Shown here: positions 9,300 to 17,915 of the stretch, piece by piece
How positions within the stretch are numbered: position 1 is the stretch's first letter
Layout: each line of letters starts with the position of its first letter
Assembly (NCBI GenBank): GCA_016711825.1
Contig: JADJSG010000004.1
Span: forward strand, 124,001-188,000
Source of the DNA: Bacteroidota bacterium
Lineage (GTDB): Bacteria; Bacteroidota; Bacteroidia; Chitinophagales; Chitinophagaceae
DNA: 64,000 nt
Direction of reading: 5' to 3'
Notes under the pieces: generated by a model
The model's database searches: none
Seen by the model: the letters and a program-made list of their open reading frames with translations, nothing else
Told to the model about the DNA's origin: nothing
Position numbers and translations under genes: made by a program

Positions 9300-11138
9300 T
9301 TATTCCACGGTTACACTCTTCGCTAAATTACGCGGTTGGTCTACATTGCAGCCTCTCATAAGCGCAATATGATAAGAGAGTAATTGCAATGGTACAATAG
9401 ACACCAATGGCGATAATAATTCGTCTGTTTCTGGTACTTCAATCACTTCATCGGCCAGTCCTCTTATTACAGTATCACCTTCTAGTACAATGGCAATTAC
9501 TTTGCCTTTGCGTGCTTTAACCTCCTGAATATTCGAAACAATTTTTTCATGCGCACTTTGGTTGGTTGCAATAAAAACCACTGGCATGTTTTCGTCTATC
9601 AAGGCGATAGGACCATGTTTCATTTCCGCAGCCGGATAACCTTCTGCATGGATATAAGAAATTTCCTTTAGTTTCAAAGCACCTTCTAAAGCCACGGGAA
9701 AGTTTAACCCTCTACCTAAATATAAAAAGTTTTTAGCATCCTTATACTTTTTAGCTATTTCAACTATTTTATCATTGGTTTTGAGTGCCCCTTCTACTTT
9801 GCTTGGAATGGCTTCTAATTCGTATAATATTTGTCGTAATCTTGATTGAGAGATAGAACCATTGCTTTGCGCCAATTGCAAGGCAAGTAAAGTTAGAATT
9901 GTTACTTGTGCACTAAACGCTTTGGTAGAAGCTACCCCTATTTCAGGACCTGCATGGGTATATGAACCTGCATGCGAAGCACGTGCTATTGAGGACCCTA
10001 TCACATTACAAATGCCATAAATCAAGGCCTGTCGGTCTTTTGCTATTTGAATGGCAGAAAGCGTATCGGCGGTTTCACCTGATTGGGAAATAGCAATCAC
10101 CACATCTTTTTCATTGACAATGGGGTTACGATACCTAAACTCAGAAGCATATTCTACTTCCACAGGAATTCTCGCCAGTTCTTCAATTAAATATTCAGCA
10201 ATCAACCCACTATGCCATGATGTGCCACAAGCAGTGATAATGATTCGTTTGGCATTGTTTATTCTGTTGGCAAATTCGCTTATACCTCCTAATTTAATCC
10301 AGCCTTTTTCAGCATTCATCCGACCTCGCATACAATCTCTAATCACTTGAGGTTGTTCGTAAATTTCTTTCAACATGAAATAATCGTATCCACCTTTCTC
10401 AATCTTCTCCAAATCCATTTCTAGTTTTTGGATATAAGGTGTTTTTTGAATATTGCCCAATGTTTTGATTTCGATGTTGCCATCACGATGTAACACTACA
10501 AATTCTTCATCATTGAGATACACAACATTTTTGGTATACTCTATGATTGGAGAGGCGTCTGAGGCCACAAAGAACTCGCCTTTGCCAATGCCTATCACTA
10601 ATGGACTGCCTTTGCGGGCTGCAATCAAAGTATCAGGTTTCGACTTTTCAATCACCACAATCGCATAGGCACCTACAACTTCGTTAAGGGCAACACGAAC
10701 AGCTTCTTCGGTACTGATTTTTTCTTCTTTTTGAATATCCTCAATCAAATTTAATAGTACTTCCGTATCTGTATCACTTTCGAAGGTATAGCCTCTTAAT
10801 TCTAACTCTGTTTTAAGGGCAGCATAATTTTCAATAATCCCATTATGAATGATTGCAAGATTACCCGAATTAGATAAATGTGGATGTGCATTACGGTCGC
10901 AAGGTTCTCCATGAGTAGCCCATCGTGTATGACCAATACCTACAGTACCTTCGGTACTTTTACCAGCGACAAAATTTTCTAGGTCTGATACTTTACCTTC
11001 TTTTTTAAGAATTTGTAAACTCCCGTTCAGCAATGCAACCCCTGCACTGTCATAACCTCTATATTCAAGACGTTTTAAACCTTTTATTAATATAGGATAA
11101 GCGTTTTTAGGGCCTATATATGCAACTATTCCGCACAT
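9300..11138 (-). CDS. glmS: Glutamine--fructose-6-phosphate aminotransferase (isomerizing)
   Basis: 612 residues, full length. Makes glucosamine-6-phosphate from fructose-6-phosphate and glutamine, the entry to peptidoglycan and LPS amino sugars. The N-terminal glutaminase domain begins MCGIVAYIG with Cys2 as nucleophile, followed by GIGHTRWATHGEP and HNGIIENY. Two SIS domains follow (TACGTSWHSG, ISQSGETADT, GRGLNFPVALEGALKLKEISYIHAEGYPAAEMKHGP), and the end PRNLAKSVTVE is the conserved C-terminus. It lies 5 bp after the DUF4270 lipoprotein gene, so it is probably the last gene of the glycogen-synthase / DUF4270 / glmS operon. Confidence 0.98.
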   Translation of the reverse strand: MCGIVAYIGPKNAYPILIKGLKRLEYRGYDSAGVALLNGSLQILKKEGKVSDLENFVAGKSTEGTVGIGHTRWATHGEPCDRNAHPHLSNSGNLAIIHNGIIENYAALKTELELRGYTFESDTDTEVLLNLIEDIQKEEKISTEEAVRVALNEVVGAYAIVVIEKSKPDTLIAARKGSPLVIGIGKGEFFVASDASPIIEYTKNVVYLNDEEFVVLHRDGNIEIKTLGNIQKTPYIQKLEMDLEKIEKGGYDYFMLKEIYEQPQVIRDCMRGRMNAEKGWIKLGGISEFANRINNAKRIIITACGTSWHSGLIAEYLIEELARIPVEVEYASEFRYRNPIVNEKDVVIAISQSGETADTLSAIQIAKDRQALIYGICNVIGSSIARASHAGSYTHAGPEIGVASTKAFSAQVTILTLLALQLAQSNGSISQSRLRQILYELEAIPSKVEGALKTNDKIVEIAKKYKDAKNFLYLGRGLNFPVALEGALKLKEISYIHAEGYPAAEMKHGPIALIDENMPVVFIATNQSAHEKIVSNIQEVKARKGKVIAIVLEGDTVIRGLADEVIEVPETDELLSPLVSIVPLQLLSYHIALMRGCNVDQPRNLAKSVTVE

Positions 11139-11143
11139 AAATG

Positions 11144-12565
11144 TTATTTTATAATTTTAGTATATATTATTTTCAATTGTGGTTTCACCAGCGGGTTGCT
11201 CGATTTGTTACCAGCTAATATCACTCTATAAGCAGCTGGATACCCATTGTTTAATCCCATAATTTTAAACCTAAAATTAGTATTTTTTTCTGATATTAAA
11301 CGTTGTATTGAATAAGTAACTGCAAATTTATATTGTGTGAAGGTTATTCCGTTGATAGAATACTGTGTTGCTTTGCCATCTACGATATTGCTACCAAATA
11401 CATTATAGTCAGGAATTACATTGTCTACACCTAAGGTATCCGTTTGAAATATCTGTAAGCGTGGGATAGTGCCATACATCAGGGTATCGGTAAAATTGTT
11501 GTAGGAAACAGCATAAAAAATTAATTCCGCTTTGTTTACTATCACATTTTCAAACGAAGGCAGATAAGGCATGGAGATGAGGGCTGACATGCCAGGTTCA
11601 TTTTGCAAAAACAAGACAGAATCGCCAGCAGGTGCCGTTGAATTTATAAAATTTTGCACAATTTTGCCTGTATAATTACGGGTAATTGTATTGAAACGAT
11701 TACAAATATTAGGGTCAAAAGCAAACACATCTACCGCAGTATCTGGCTGTGCACTGGTATTGATATATCGATAATAGATGTTTAATTTGGTTCTGTAGGT
11801 ATCAAAAAAGCCTATGGTATTGCCGTTTGTTGAGTCGGCTTGTATATAAAACCCTTTCCACCAAGCTAAGTATTTTGAAAAATCGGCAAAAGCACCATTG
11901 GTTCCTAAGGTCATTTGTGCTTCAAGGCTATCTGAAAACCAAGCAGGCAGTACAAATCGAATTTGTGGTATTAACTTCACGCCAGACACCAAGGGCGAAT
12001 CTGTTTTCATGGTTTTTAAGTTCACTGCCACTTGCGACATAAGGGTATTGTCAATGGTATCTTTTGTAAATTCAAATTGGGCAGAATCTTTTGAGAAGGT
12101 GCCAATAGAGCGAAAAAGTTTAAACGTTTGGGTGCTATTGTTGATCGTATCGCCATAGGTAGCTCTGTAAGGAATTGATAATACAACAGAATCAATCACT
12201 CGATTGGTACCCGATTTGAAAGAAAAATTGGGAACTGGTGGCAATACTTCCACATGTATGTTTGCATGGGTTTTGCCAAATATAGGATCATTGGTAATAG
12301 TACCTAATGCATGAAACAAATTAGGCGAACTAGATATTTGGGTCGAATTTCTTTTACCACCCGTCAAAATCGAATCCTGGTATACATTATTGGTAATAAT
12401 GGTAAAGGTATCTTGACTAAAAGTATTGATATTATCAATGGGTGGAATCAAGTCGCTAGGCAAAATAGTATTTTCTCTGCAAGCAGAAAAAAATACGATT
12501 GTAATTAAAGAAAGGACCCCTAATTTATGTAAAAAAGGACTTGAAAAAGTCTGACTATTGTTCAT
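11144..12565 (-). CDS. DUF4270 family lipoprotein
   Basis: 473 residues. A signal peptide ends in a lipobox FFSAC with the lipidated cysteine at 29, so the product is membrane-anchored, probably outer membrane or surface. The rest is beta-rich and matches the Bacteroidota DUF4270 family (early LIPPIDNINTFSQDTF segment, RVILAGNKSSNPLVKPQLKIIY end). Function unknown. The order panC (divergent), glycogen synthase, DUF4270, glmS is, as far as I recall, a repeated neighbourhood in this phylum, hinting at a link to envelope or storage carbohydrate. Gaps are 5 bp on both sides. Confidence 0.85.
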   Translation of the reverse strand: MNNSQTFSSPFLHKLGVLSLITIVFFSACRENTILPSDLIPPIDNINTFSQDTFTIITNNVYQDSILTGGKRNSTQISSSPNLFHALGTITNDPIFGKTHANIHVEVLPPVPNFSFKSGTNRVIDSVVLSIPYRATYGDTINNSTQTFKLFRSIGTFSKDSAQFEFTKDTIDNTLMSQVAVNLKTMKTDSPLVSGVKLIPQIRFVLPAWFSDSLEAQMTLGTNGAFADFSKYLAWWKGFYIQADSTNGNTIGFFDTYRTKLNIYYRYINTSAQPDTAVDVFAFDPNICNRFNTITRNYTGKIVQNFINSTAPAGDSVLFLQNEPGMSALISMPYLPSFENVIVNKAELIFYAVSYNNFTDTLMYGTIPRLQIFQTDTLGVDNVIPDYNVFGSNIVDGKATQYSINGITFTQYKFAVTYSIQRLISEKNTNFRFKIMGLNNGYPAAYRVILAGNKSSNPLVKPQLKIIYTKIIK

Positions 12566-12570
12566 TGAAT

Positions 12571-13395
12571 TTATTTGCCTGCCAAGTTATTGTATAGTTC
12601 CATAATATCCGTCAAATCATCGCCTTCTGCATTAAAATTTAACACTTTTTTGTTTCTTGAAGGCTTGATCGCATTGGCTAATTTCTCGTCAAGTTCTTTA
12701 AAAGGCAAGATGGCAACATCTGAATTTTTTGCACCTCCGATATGCATATCAATATTGGCACCGTCTTTATATATTTCGATATCTTTATCTTTAAGGGGTG
12801 TGCTTGCCAATACTTGTTTGGCAAATGTTTCACCCATTTTTTCGAGTAAAATATTCTTCGTAGCTGAGTAGATAATTTTTGAATTAGCAAACACAGGTTC
12901 TTTTTTGTAATATGATTTGATATACATCGGTATCAAAGCACTCATCCAGCCATGTACATGTATGATATCAGGAGGCCAACCGAATTTTTTAACGGTTTCG
13001 AGGGCACCTTTGCAAAAGAAAATGGTACGCTCTGCATTGTCTTTGAATACATTGCCACTTTCATCATGAAAATTTTGCTTGCGTTTAAACAAGTCTTCAT
13101 TATCCATAAAATACACTTGTAATCGGGCATTAGGCAATGAAGCTACTTTGATAACCAAAGGATGATCTTCTTTATCAACATTGATATTGATACCAGATAA
13201 TCTCACTACCTCATGAAGTCTGTGTCGTCGTTCGTTGATTGATCCAAATCGCGGCATGATAGCCCTCACTTCAAAACCTGTTTCGTTTGATTTCACTGCA
13301 AGCATGTTTAATATTCTTGCAAATTCTGTCTCTTCGTTGTAAGGTGCAAACTCATGAGAGATGAAGAGCACTTTTTTCTTTTGTAATACAGCCAT
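12571..13395 (-). CDS. Glycogen/starch synthase, GT5 N-terminal domain only
   Basis: 274 residues. Starts with the GT5 pattern VLFISHEFAPYNEETEFARILNML and contains PDIIHVHGWMSALIP (about 140-154), the catalytic N-terminal Rossmann domain of ADP-glucose glycogen synthases. The C-terminal GT-B half is absent. This short form is normal in Bacteroidota, so I read it as a family feature rather than a truncation; whether it polymerises glucan is open. First gene of the operon with the DUF4270 lipoprotein and glmS, with a TAnnTTTG box about 58 nt upstream of the start. Confidence 0.88.
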   Translation of the reverse strand: MAVLQKKKVLFISHEFAPYNEETEFARILNMLAVKSNETGFEVRAIMPRFGSINERRHRLHEVVRLSGININVDKEDHPLVIKVASLPNARLQVYFMDNEDLFKRKQNFHDESGNVFKDNAERTIFFCKGALETVKKFGWPPDIIHVHGWMSALIPMYIKSYYKKEPVFANSKIIYSATKNILLEKMGETFAKQVLASTPLKDKDIEIYKDGANIDMHIGGAKNSDVAILPFKELDEKLANAIKPSRNKKVLNFNAEGDDLTDIMELYNNLAGK

Positions 13396-13452
13396 TCAGG
13401 GTATTGTTTTAATTTAAAAAAAAATCCAACAAATAAAATCAATTTGGGGGTG

Positions 13453-13460
13453 CAAAGGTA
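13453..13460 (-). promoter_or_regulatory. Bacteroidota -7 promoter box for the glycogen synthase / DUF4270 / glmS operon
   Basis: Minus-strand TACCTTTG followed by GCACC, a perfect TAnnTTTG match about 58 bp before the synthase ATG at 13395. A matching -33 TTTG was not found at the usual spacing. It lies in the 121-bp region shared with the divergent panC. Confidence 0.6.
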
Positions 13461-13516
13461 CAAAAAAAATATCGATTTATTATAATTTAGTTTGAAATGG
13501 TCATATATTAGGCGCG

Positions 13517-14350
13517 ATGTATGTATTTAAAACACAAAATGAGCTCAGGGCTTATTTGACAGATAAACAAAATATAGGCTTTGTACCTACTATGGGGGCT
13601 TTGCATGATGGTCATATACAGTTAATTCACCAATCAACAAGCGAAAACGAGTATACAGGCTGTAGTATTTTTGTCAATCCTACCCAATTTAATAATCAAC
13701 ATGATTTTGATAAATACCCTATCACCCATGAAAAAGATATGGCGCTTTTATTAAAAGCCGGTTGCGATTTTTTATTTCTTCCTGTAGTTGATGAGATGTA
13801 TCCTGAGGGTATCAAAACACAATATAGTTATGATTTAGGTTATATCGACACGATTTTGGAGGGTAGTCATCGTCCAGGTCATTTTCAAGGCGTATGTGCA
13901 ATTGTTCACAAATTATTATTAGCTGTAAAACCTACCCATTTATATATGGGTGAAAAAGATTTTCAGCAATGTATGGTTGTAAAACGTTTGTTGGAACTTA
14001 CTTCCATGACAGTGCAACTCATCATTTGCCCTACCCTCCGTGATGAAGACGGTCTGGCAAAAAGTTCGCGCAATACAAGGCTCAGTAGCTCAGCAAGGCA
14101 GCAGGCCAATGGTATTTACAATTGTTTAAAATACATTCATGATCATTATACCACACATTCATTTGACGTATTGCAACAAAATTGTCTGGAACAACTGTCA
14201 ACTTTGGGTTTTACCACCGAGTATATAGCGCTTGCAGATGCAAACAATTTGACTATCATGGATACGTTTGATATAGATAAAAAAATGGTGGTCTTGATTG
14301 CCGCTGTATTGGAGGGTGTGCGGCTCATAGATAATATGCGTTTGAATTAA
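13517..14350 (+). CDS. panC: Pantothenate synthetase
   Basis: 277 residues. Condenses pantoate with beta-alanine using ATP in vitamin B5 / CoA synthesis. Diagnostic segments: PTMGALHDGH (residues 24-33, the ATP-binding HIGH-like motif), SIFVNPTQFN, the YMGEKDFQQ loop, and LAKSSRNTRLS (the KMSKS equivalent). Full family length with a clear ATG. Divergent from the glycogen synthase operon across 121 bp. No panB or panD is within reach. Confidence 0.97.
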   Translation: MYVFKTQNELRAYLTDKQNIGFVPTMGALHDGHIQLIHQSTSENEYTGCSIFVNPTQFNNQHDFDKYPITHEKDMALLLKAGCDFLFLPVVDEMYPEGIKTQYSYDLGYIDTILEGSHRPGHFQGVCAIVHKLLLAVKPTHLYMGEKDFQQCMVVKRLLELTSMTVQLIICPTLRDEDGLAKSSRNTRLSSSARQQANGIYNCLKYIHDHYTTHSFDVLQQNCLEQLSTLGFTTEYIALADANNLTIMDTFDIDKKMVVLIAAVLEGVRLIDNMRLN

Positions 14351-14591
14351 TGATTAGTCATTGGCCTATTTTCTGGGCAAATGTTTGCAAGTCAATATTT
14401 CAATGATTTATACATTATAAACATATTTGGTTATCCCCTAAATTTCATTTTTCAAAGTCTTACTGTGTTATTTGCCTATTGAAATAATGTTAAACGGTAT
14501 GATGTAAAATATCCTTTGAATGATTCCCTATTTTACATGAGTATTATTTGCCAATGGTAATAAAAAAATATTGCGCATCATTGTATGCAAA

Positions 14592-14622
14592 AAAAAATCG
14601 TCCACCTAAGTGAACGATTTTT
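14592..14622 (-). terminator. Rho-independent terminator of the PhaE-like gene
   Basis: Inverted repeat AAAATCGTcCAC-ctaa-GTGaACGATTTT with one mismatch, followed on the minus strand by a run of eight T. It lies 26 bp after the stop of the minus-strand gene ending at 14648. Confidence 0.8.
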
Positions 14623-14647
14623 ACATTTATAAAAAATAAGTATATGA

Positions 14648-16129
14648 CTATTTTTTAGCACTTGCTTTTTTAGCAGTTGACTTAGCAGTAGTTTCTTTTT
14701 CACTTGGAACTTCTATTTCAACTTCTAACATACTTTGTAATTGACGTACTTGTTTTTTCAAATCGTAAATGGTTTGATATACTTCATCCATTTCGCTTCT
14801 TGTAGCTACAGGTACATTTTCAAACATTTTTTCAGTTTGTTTTTCAATTGCCTTTTTGATGCGTAATTGTAATGAACTAACTTCAGCCATCAATTTGCTG
14901 TATTCGTCTGTTTCAAACAAATCAACAAACATTTTATCAGAAGTATTTAACCATTCCTGGTACAATTTGATCATGCTATTGATGTCTTCGCCATTTTCGA
15001 TTTTATGCATTACGTTCTCAGCAATTTTCTCCATCACTTTGGTACCGTTTTGATAAATCATGTGTTGCAATTCAGCATTTTTAATATTGTAAATATTCAC
15101 ATTATTCATGATTTCGGCCCACTCATTCATTGTTTTGGTATCGTTGCTGGGTGTCATCAATTTTGCAAAAGGTGTTACCGCATTCATCATTTGACCTTGC
15201 ATACTGTTGTAGTTGCTCAACATATTTGAAAAAGGATTCCCAAACATAGAAGGCATTACATTTTGCATGCTGTTTTTCATGTTTGAAAACATTTCTTTCG
15301 CTTGATTACCACCATTTTTCATCGCATCAGTATACATTTCTTTCATTTTATTGATATAGTCTTGTGACTGCTGAGGCATAAATGAAAAATATTTATCCAT
15401 GAATTCTTTATATTTACTCATGTCCATATTTTTAGAAAATACATCCATGTTAAATGTTTTGTCATTCATTGATTTCATCATAGGCATCCACATTTCATAA
15501 AACTTTGAAAATCCATCAGTCATGTTAAACATTCCTTTGTATGAATCCATCAAAGTACCATTTTGTAAGTTTTTTGTAAACTCACTGTAGTTATTGTTTA
15601 AAATTGATTGAAACTGATTGTAAAATGCTTTCGCTTGTTCTGTTGCTTTGTCCATTTGCTCTTGCATAGATGAAGGGTTCATCATGCTGGTAAATTGTTG
15701 CATTGGATTTTGGTTAAACATATTAGCAAACTGTTGCATAGGGTTTTGGCTTGCTGTATTCATGAATTGTTGAAATGGATTTGAACCATTTGTAAAACCA
15801 GAAAGGAAATTTTTATTCATTTCGGTCATTTGTTTAGTCCAATCGTTTTGTTGGTTAAACCAATTGGCGAAATATTCATTTGCTTTTTCAGTGGTGTTTT
15901 TCACTTCTTCCTTTGCAGTATTTGCTGTACCAGTTACCTTGTCTAAAGTTTCTTTGGTAGCATCCACTGTTTTTTTATACATTTCAGTTCCTTTGTCAAT
16001 TGTTTCGTTGATAAGGGTATTGCCGTTTGTCAATTTTTTAGTATTTTCTACTAATGTGTCCATTACTTGTTGTTGTGTTTCAAGCATGTTTTCAAAAAAA
16101 TTTTTTGAAGAGTTTGATTTGTTTGCCAT
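14648..16129 (-). CDS. PhaE-like subunit of class III polyhydroxyalkanoate synthase
   Basis: 493 residues with ATG at 16129 (MANKSNSS); a 26-codon upstream extension overlaps the promoter box and is rejected. The N-terminal 200 residues are helical and low in complexity, rich in Asn, Gln, Met and Phe, with repeated NPMQQF units (about 115-155), phasin-like. The C-terminal part has the PhaE pattern: YQEWLNTSDKMF, a long amphipathic stretch (SSLQLRIKKAIEKQTEK), then VPVATRSEMDEVYQTIYDLK, where the family has 'lPtR.elD.v...i..L'. The end is an Ala/Lys-rich tail (TAKKASAKK), as in granule or DNA-contacting phasins. PhaE normally complexes PhaC on PHA granules, but no phaC is nearby. A pure phasin role is the alternative. 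Confidence 0.75.
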   Translation of the reverse strand: MANKSNSSKNFFENMLETQQQVMDTLVENTKKLTNGNTLINETIDKGTEMYKKTVDATKETLDKVTGTANTAKEEVKNTTEKANEYFANWFNQQNDWTKQMTEMNKNFLSGFTNGSNPFQQFMNTASQNPMQQFANMFNQNPMQQFTSMMNPSSMQEQMDKATEQAKAFYNQFQSILNNNYSEFTKNLQNGTLMDSYKGMFNMTDGFSKFYEMWMPMMKSMNDKTFNMDVFSKNMDMSKYKEFMDKYFSFMPQQSQDYINKMKEMYTDAMKNGGNQAKEMFSNMKNSMQNVMPSMFGNPFSNMLSNYNSMQGQMMNAVTPFAKLMTPSNDTKTMNEWAEIMNNVNIYNIKNAELQHMIYQNGTKVMEKIAENVMHKIENGEDINSMIKLYQEWLNTSDKMFVDLFETDEYSKLMAEVSSLQLRIKKAIEKQTEKMFENVPVATRSEMDEVYQTIYDLKKQVRQLQSMLEVEIEVPSEKETTAKSTAKKASAKK

Positions 16130-16204
16130 TTTTGTATTTATTTGCAGAGATTTAAAATTGTCTTTTTGTTTAAAATCACAAAATTTCTTTTTTGATTTCG
16201 GGTG

Positions 16205-16212
16205 CAAAGGTA
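16205..16212 (-). promoter_or_regulatory. Bacteroidota -7 promoter box for the PhaE-like gene
   Basis: Minus-strand TACCTTTG followed by GCACCC, a perfect TAnnTTTG match, giving a leader of about 70 nt to the ATG at 16129. It supports the shorter start. The divergent phaJ-like gene starts at 16276, so the 146-bp region between the two ATGs serves both. Confidence 0.65.
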
Positions 16213-16275
16213 CGATTTTTCTGTACGCAGAAAGGTTGTGCCTTGTTATTAAATTGTAATAAAAATTAAATTAAT

Positions 16276-16686
16276 ATGTTAAAAGTAGGAGATAAATTTG
16301 AGCATGAGTATAGTTATACTCAAGAACAAGTGAATATGTATGCAGCAGTAAGTGGAGACACAAATCCCTTACACACCAACGAAGAAGCGGGCAAAAACAG
16401 CATCTTTGGCAGATGTATCATCCATGGTTTTTTGGGTGCAAGTGTGTTTACAAAAATATTTGGCGCCTTGTGGTATGCCGAAGGTCATATATATATGAAG
16501 CAAAGCATGATGTGGATGAAACCCATGTTTGTCGATACCAAATACAAGGCTATTATCACTGTAAAAGAAATCTTTGCTGATAAAAATCGTATATTATATG
16601 ATTGTGCTGTGTTTGATGCAGAGACAGGTGATCAAACCATCAGTGGGGAAGCCTTATTGATGAATAAGAAACAATACGTTTGGTAA
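16276..16686 (+). CDS. phaJ: MaoC-like (R)-specific enoyl-CoA hydratase
   Basis: 136 residues, a single hot-dog domain. The hydratase-2 motif is clear: SGDTNPLHTNEEAG with Asp28 and His33, the dyad equivalent to Asp31/His36 of characterised PhaJ, then FGRCIIHGFLGASVF. Such enzymes turn trans-2-enoyl-CoA from beta-oxidation into (R)-3-hydroxyacyl-CoA, the monomer for PHA. Divergent transcription from the PhaE-like gene fits a PHA role, but single-domain MaoC proteins also act elsewhere, so the symbol is tentative. Confidence 0.82.
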   Translation: MLKVGDKFEHEYSYTQEQVNMYAAVSGDTNPLHTNEEAGKNSIFGRCIIHGFLGASVFTKIFGALWYAEGHIYMKQSMMWMKPMFVDTKYKAIITVKEIFADKNRILYDCAVFDAETGDQTISGEALLMNKKQYVW

Positions 16687-16730
16687 TATTTGCGATCGTT
16701 TAAAATAATAGCCTAGCAAAGCGTTGTGTT

Positions 16731-17216
16731 TTAATGTACAATTTTATTGGCACAGCTACTACTTGCAAAAGCTTCAGGCTTTGCTTTGAATGCAAAACCC
16801 ATTCCTAATATATATCCTGTTGCTTCTCGAAGGGCAACATTGCTTTTGAATTGGGGATTGGTATTGATATCAGCATGCACTTCCATATCGATATTATATT
16901 CAGTAAACAAATCGCACAATTCATATGCGATTTCAATACTTTTAGCCACTTCCATCAGCATTCTTTCTTTAATCGAATACTTAATACTCGTTTTTTCATT
17001 GTGAATAAACATAAAGCCGCCTTTCCCCTCACGTAAAAAAACAATAACGGAGGCAAATTCGGTTTCTGCCCCTTTTACTTGTGAGTCAGTACCTATACAA
17101 ACTTTCAGTTTGTTCCCTTGTGAAGTTTCTCGTATGAGAACTTCTTCTACTGATTCTTTGATGGGTGTAAGTATCAGTTCTCCGTTAAATTTTCGCCATA
17201 TCATCATGATGTCCAT
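16731..17216 (-). CDS. YkuK-like (DUF458) predicted RNase H-like nuclease
   Basis: 161 residues. It has VCIGTDSQVKG (about 39-49), where the acidic residue of an RNase H-like active site sits, a central helix with a conserved Glu (YSIKERMLMEVAKSIE), and DMEVHADINTNPQFKS (about 110-125) with a second acidic cluster. The end ATGYILGMGFAFKAKPEAFASSSCANK is typical of the family. Role not established; probably cytoplasmic RNA or DNA metabolism. It converges with phaJ. ATG codons at positions 1, 4 and 5 leave the exact start open. Confidence 0.85.
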   Translation of the reverse strand: MDIMMIWRKFNGELILTPIKESVEEVLIRETSQGNKLKVCIGTDSQVKGAETEFASVIVFLREGKGGFMFIHNEKTSIKYSIKERMLMEVAKSIEIAYELCDLFTEYNIDMEVHADINTNPQFKSNVALREATGYILGMGFAFKAKPEAFASSSCANKIVH

Positions 17217-17419
17217 TTATTTTACATAAATATACAGTGAAATGAAATGAATCAGTATGTTATAGTTGTCTTGAAATAGAAAATTAGCTTAAATTTAATG
17301 GACTCTTTATTTATTATAATTTGAAAACAAACCAAATTTTGCTAACAAATACAATTAAGAAAAAAAATGAAATAGTGATATTCTGGTAAAAATCTACAAT
17401 TATTTTAGTCCATTGTAGT

Positions 17420-17788
17420 TTATAAAATGCCTGCAGTTAGCATGGCAATGGTACAGCCAGATATAGTTTGGATATGATGATTATTGGCTAATTTTTCAAA
17501 CTCAGGATTTTCAGTACCAGGATTAAAAATGATACGCTTTGGATGTAATGAAAGGATATAATCATAATATTTTTTTTGGCGATCTGCACTGAGATAAATA
17601 GTTACGGTATCTACCGAATCAATATTGCTCAAAGTGTCAGACAATTCCAAACCATCAATGCTTCCCTTTCTATTTGCAATCGCAAACAATGAAAAGCCTT
17701 TATTGTATAAATATTTAGTAGCTAAATAACTTGATCTGTTGGGGTTTGTAGATGCGCCTATGACTAATATTGATTCTTTCTGTAGCAT
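17420..17788 (-). CDS. CoA-binding domain protein (YccU-like)
   Basis: 122 residues from ATG 17788 (MLQKESILVIGAS). A 19-codon upstream extension in the same frame does not fit the family. It is a single Rossmann CoA-binding domain: VIGASTNPNRSS is the nucleotide-binding turn, GLELSDTLSNIDSVDTVTIYLS follows, and SGCTIAMLTAG is near the end, where the family has a conserved CTM segment. Such proteins bind CoA as in succinyl-CoA synthetase; their role as stand-alone domains is unclear. Single gene, 127 bp upstream of the beta-CASP nuclease gene's stop. Confidence 0.85.
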   Translation of the reverse strand: MLQKESILVIGASTNPNRSSYLATKYLYNKGFSLFAIANRKGSIDGLELSDTLSNIDSVDTVTIYLSADRQKKYYDYILSLHPKRIIFNPGTENPEFEKLANNHHIQTISGCTIAMLTAGIL

Positions 17789-17915
17789 GATTATTTTATC
17801 TATATCATCCCTTAGACAAAATGTGTGCCAAACATTTGCAATCAACTTACAACCTATTGATTTTCAACAAATTAAAAACAATATTTTTTATGCTATATAC
17901 AGAATAAACTAGCAA

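Noticed and set aside
16130..16207. 26-codon upstream extension of the PhaE-like gene
   Set aside because: Overlaps the TACCTTTG promoter box; the MANKSNSS start is more natural.
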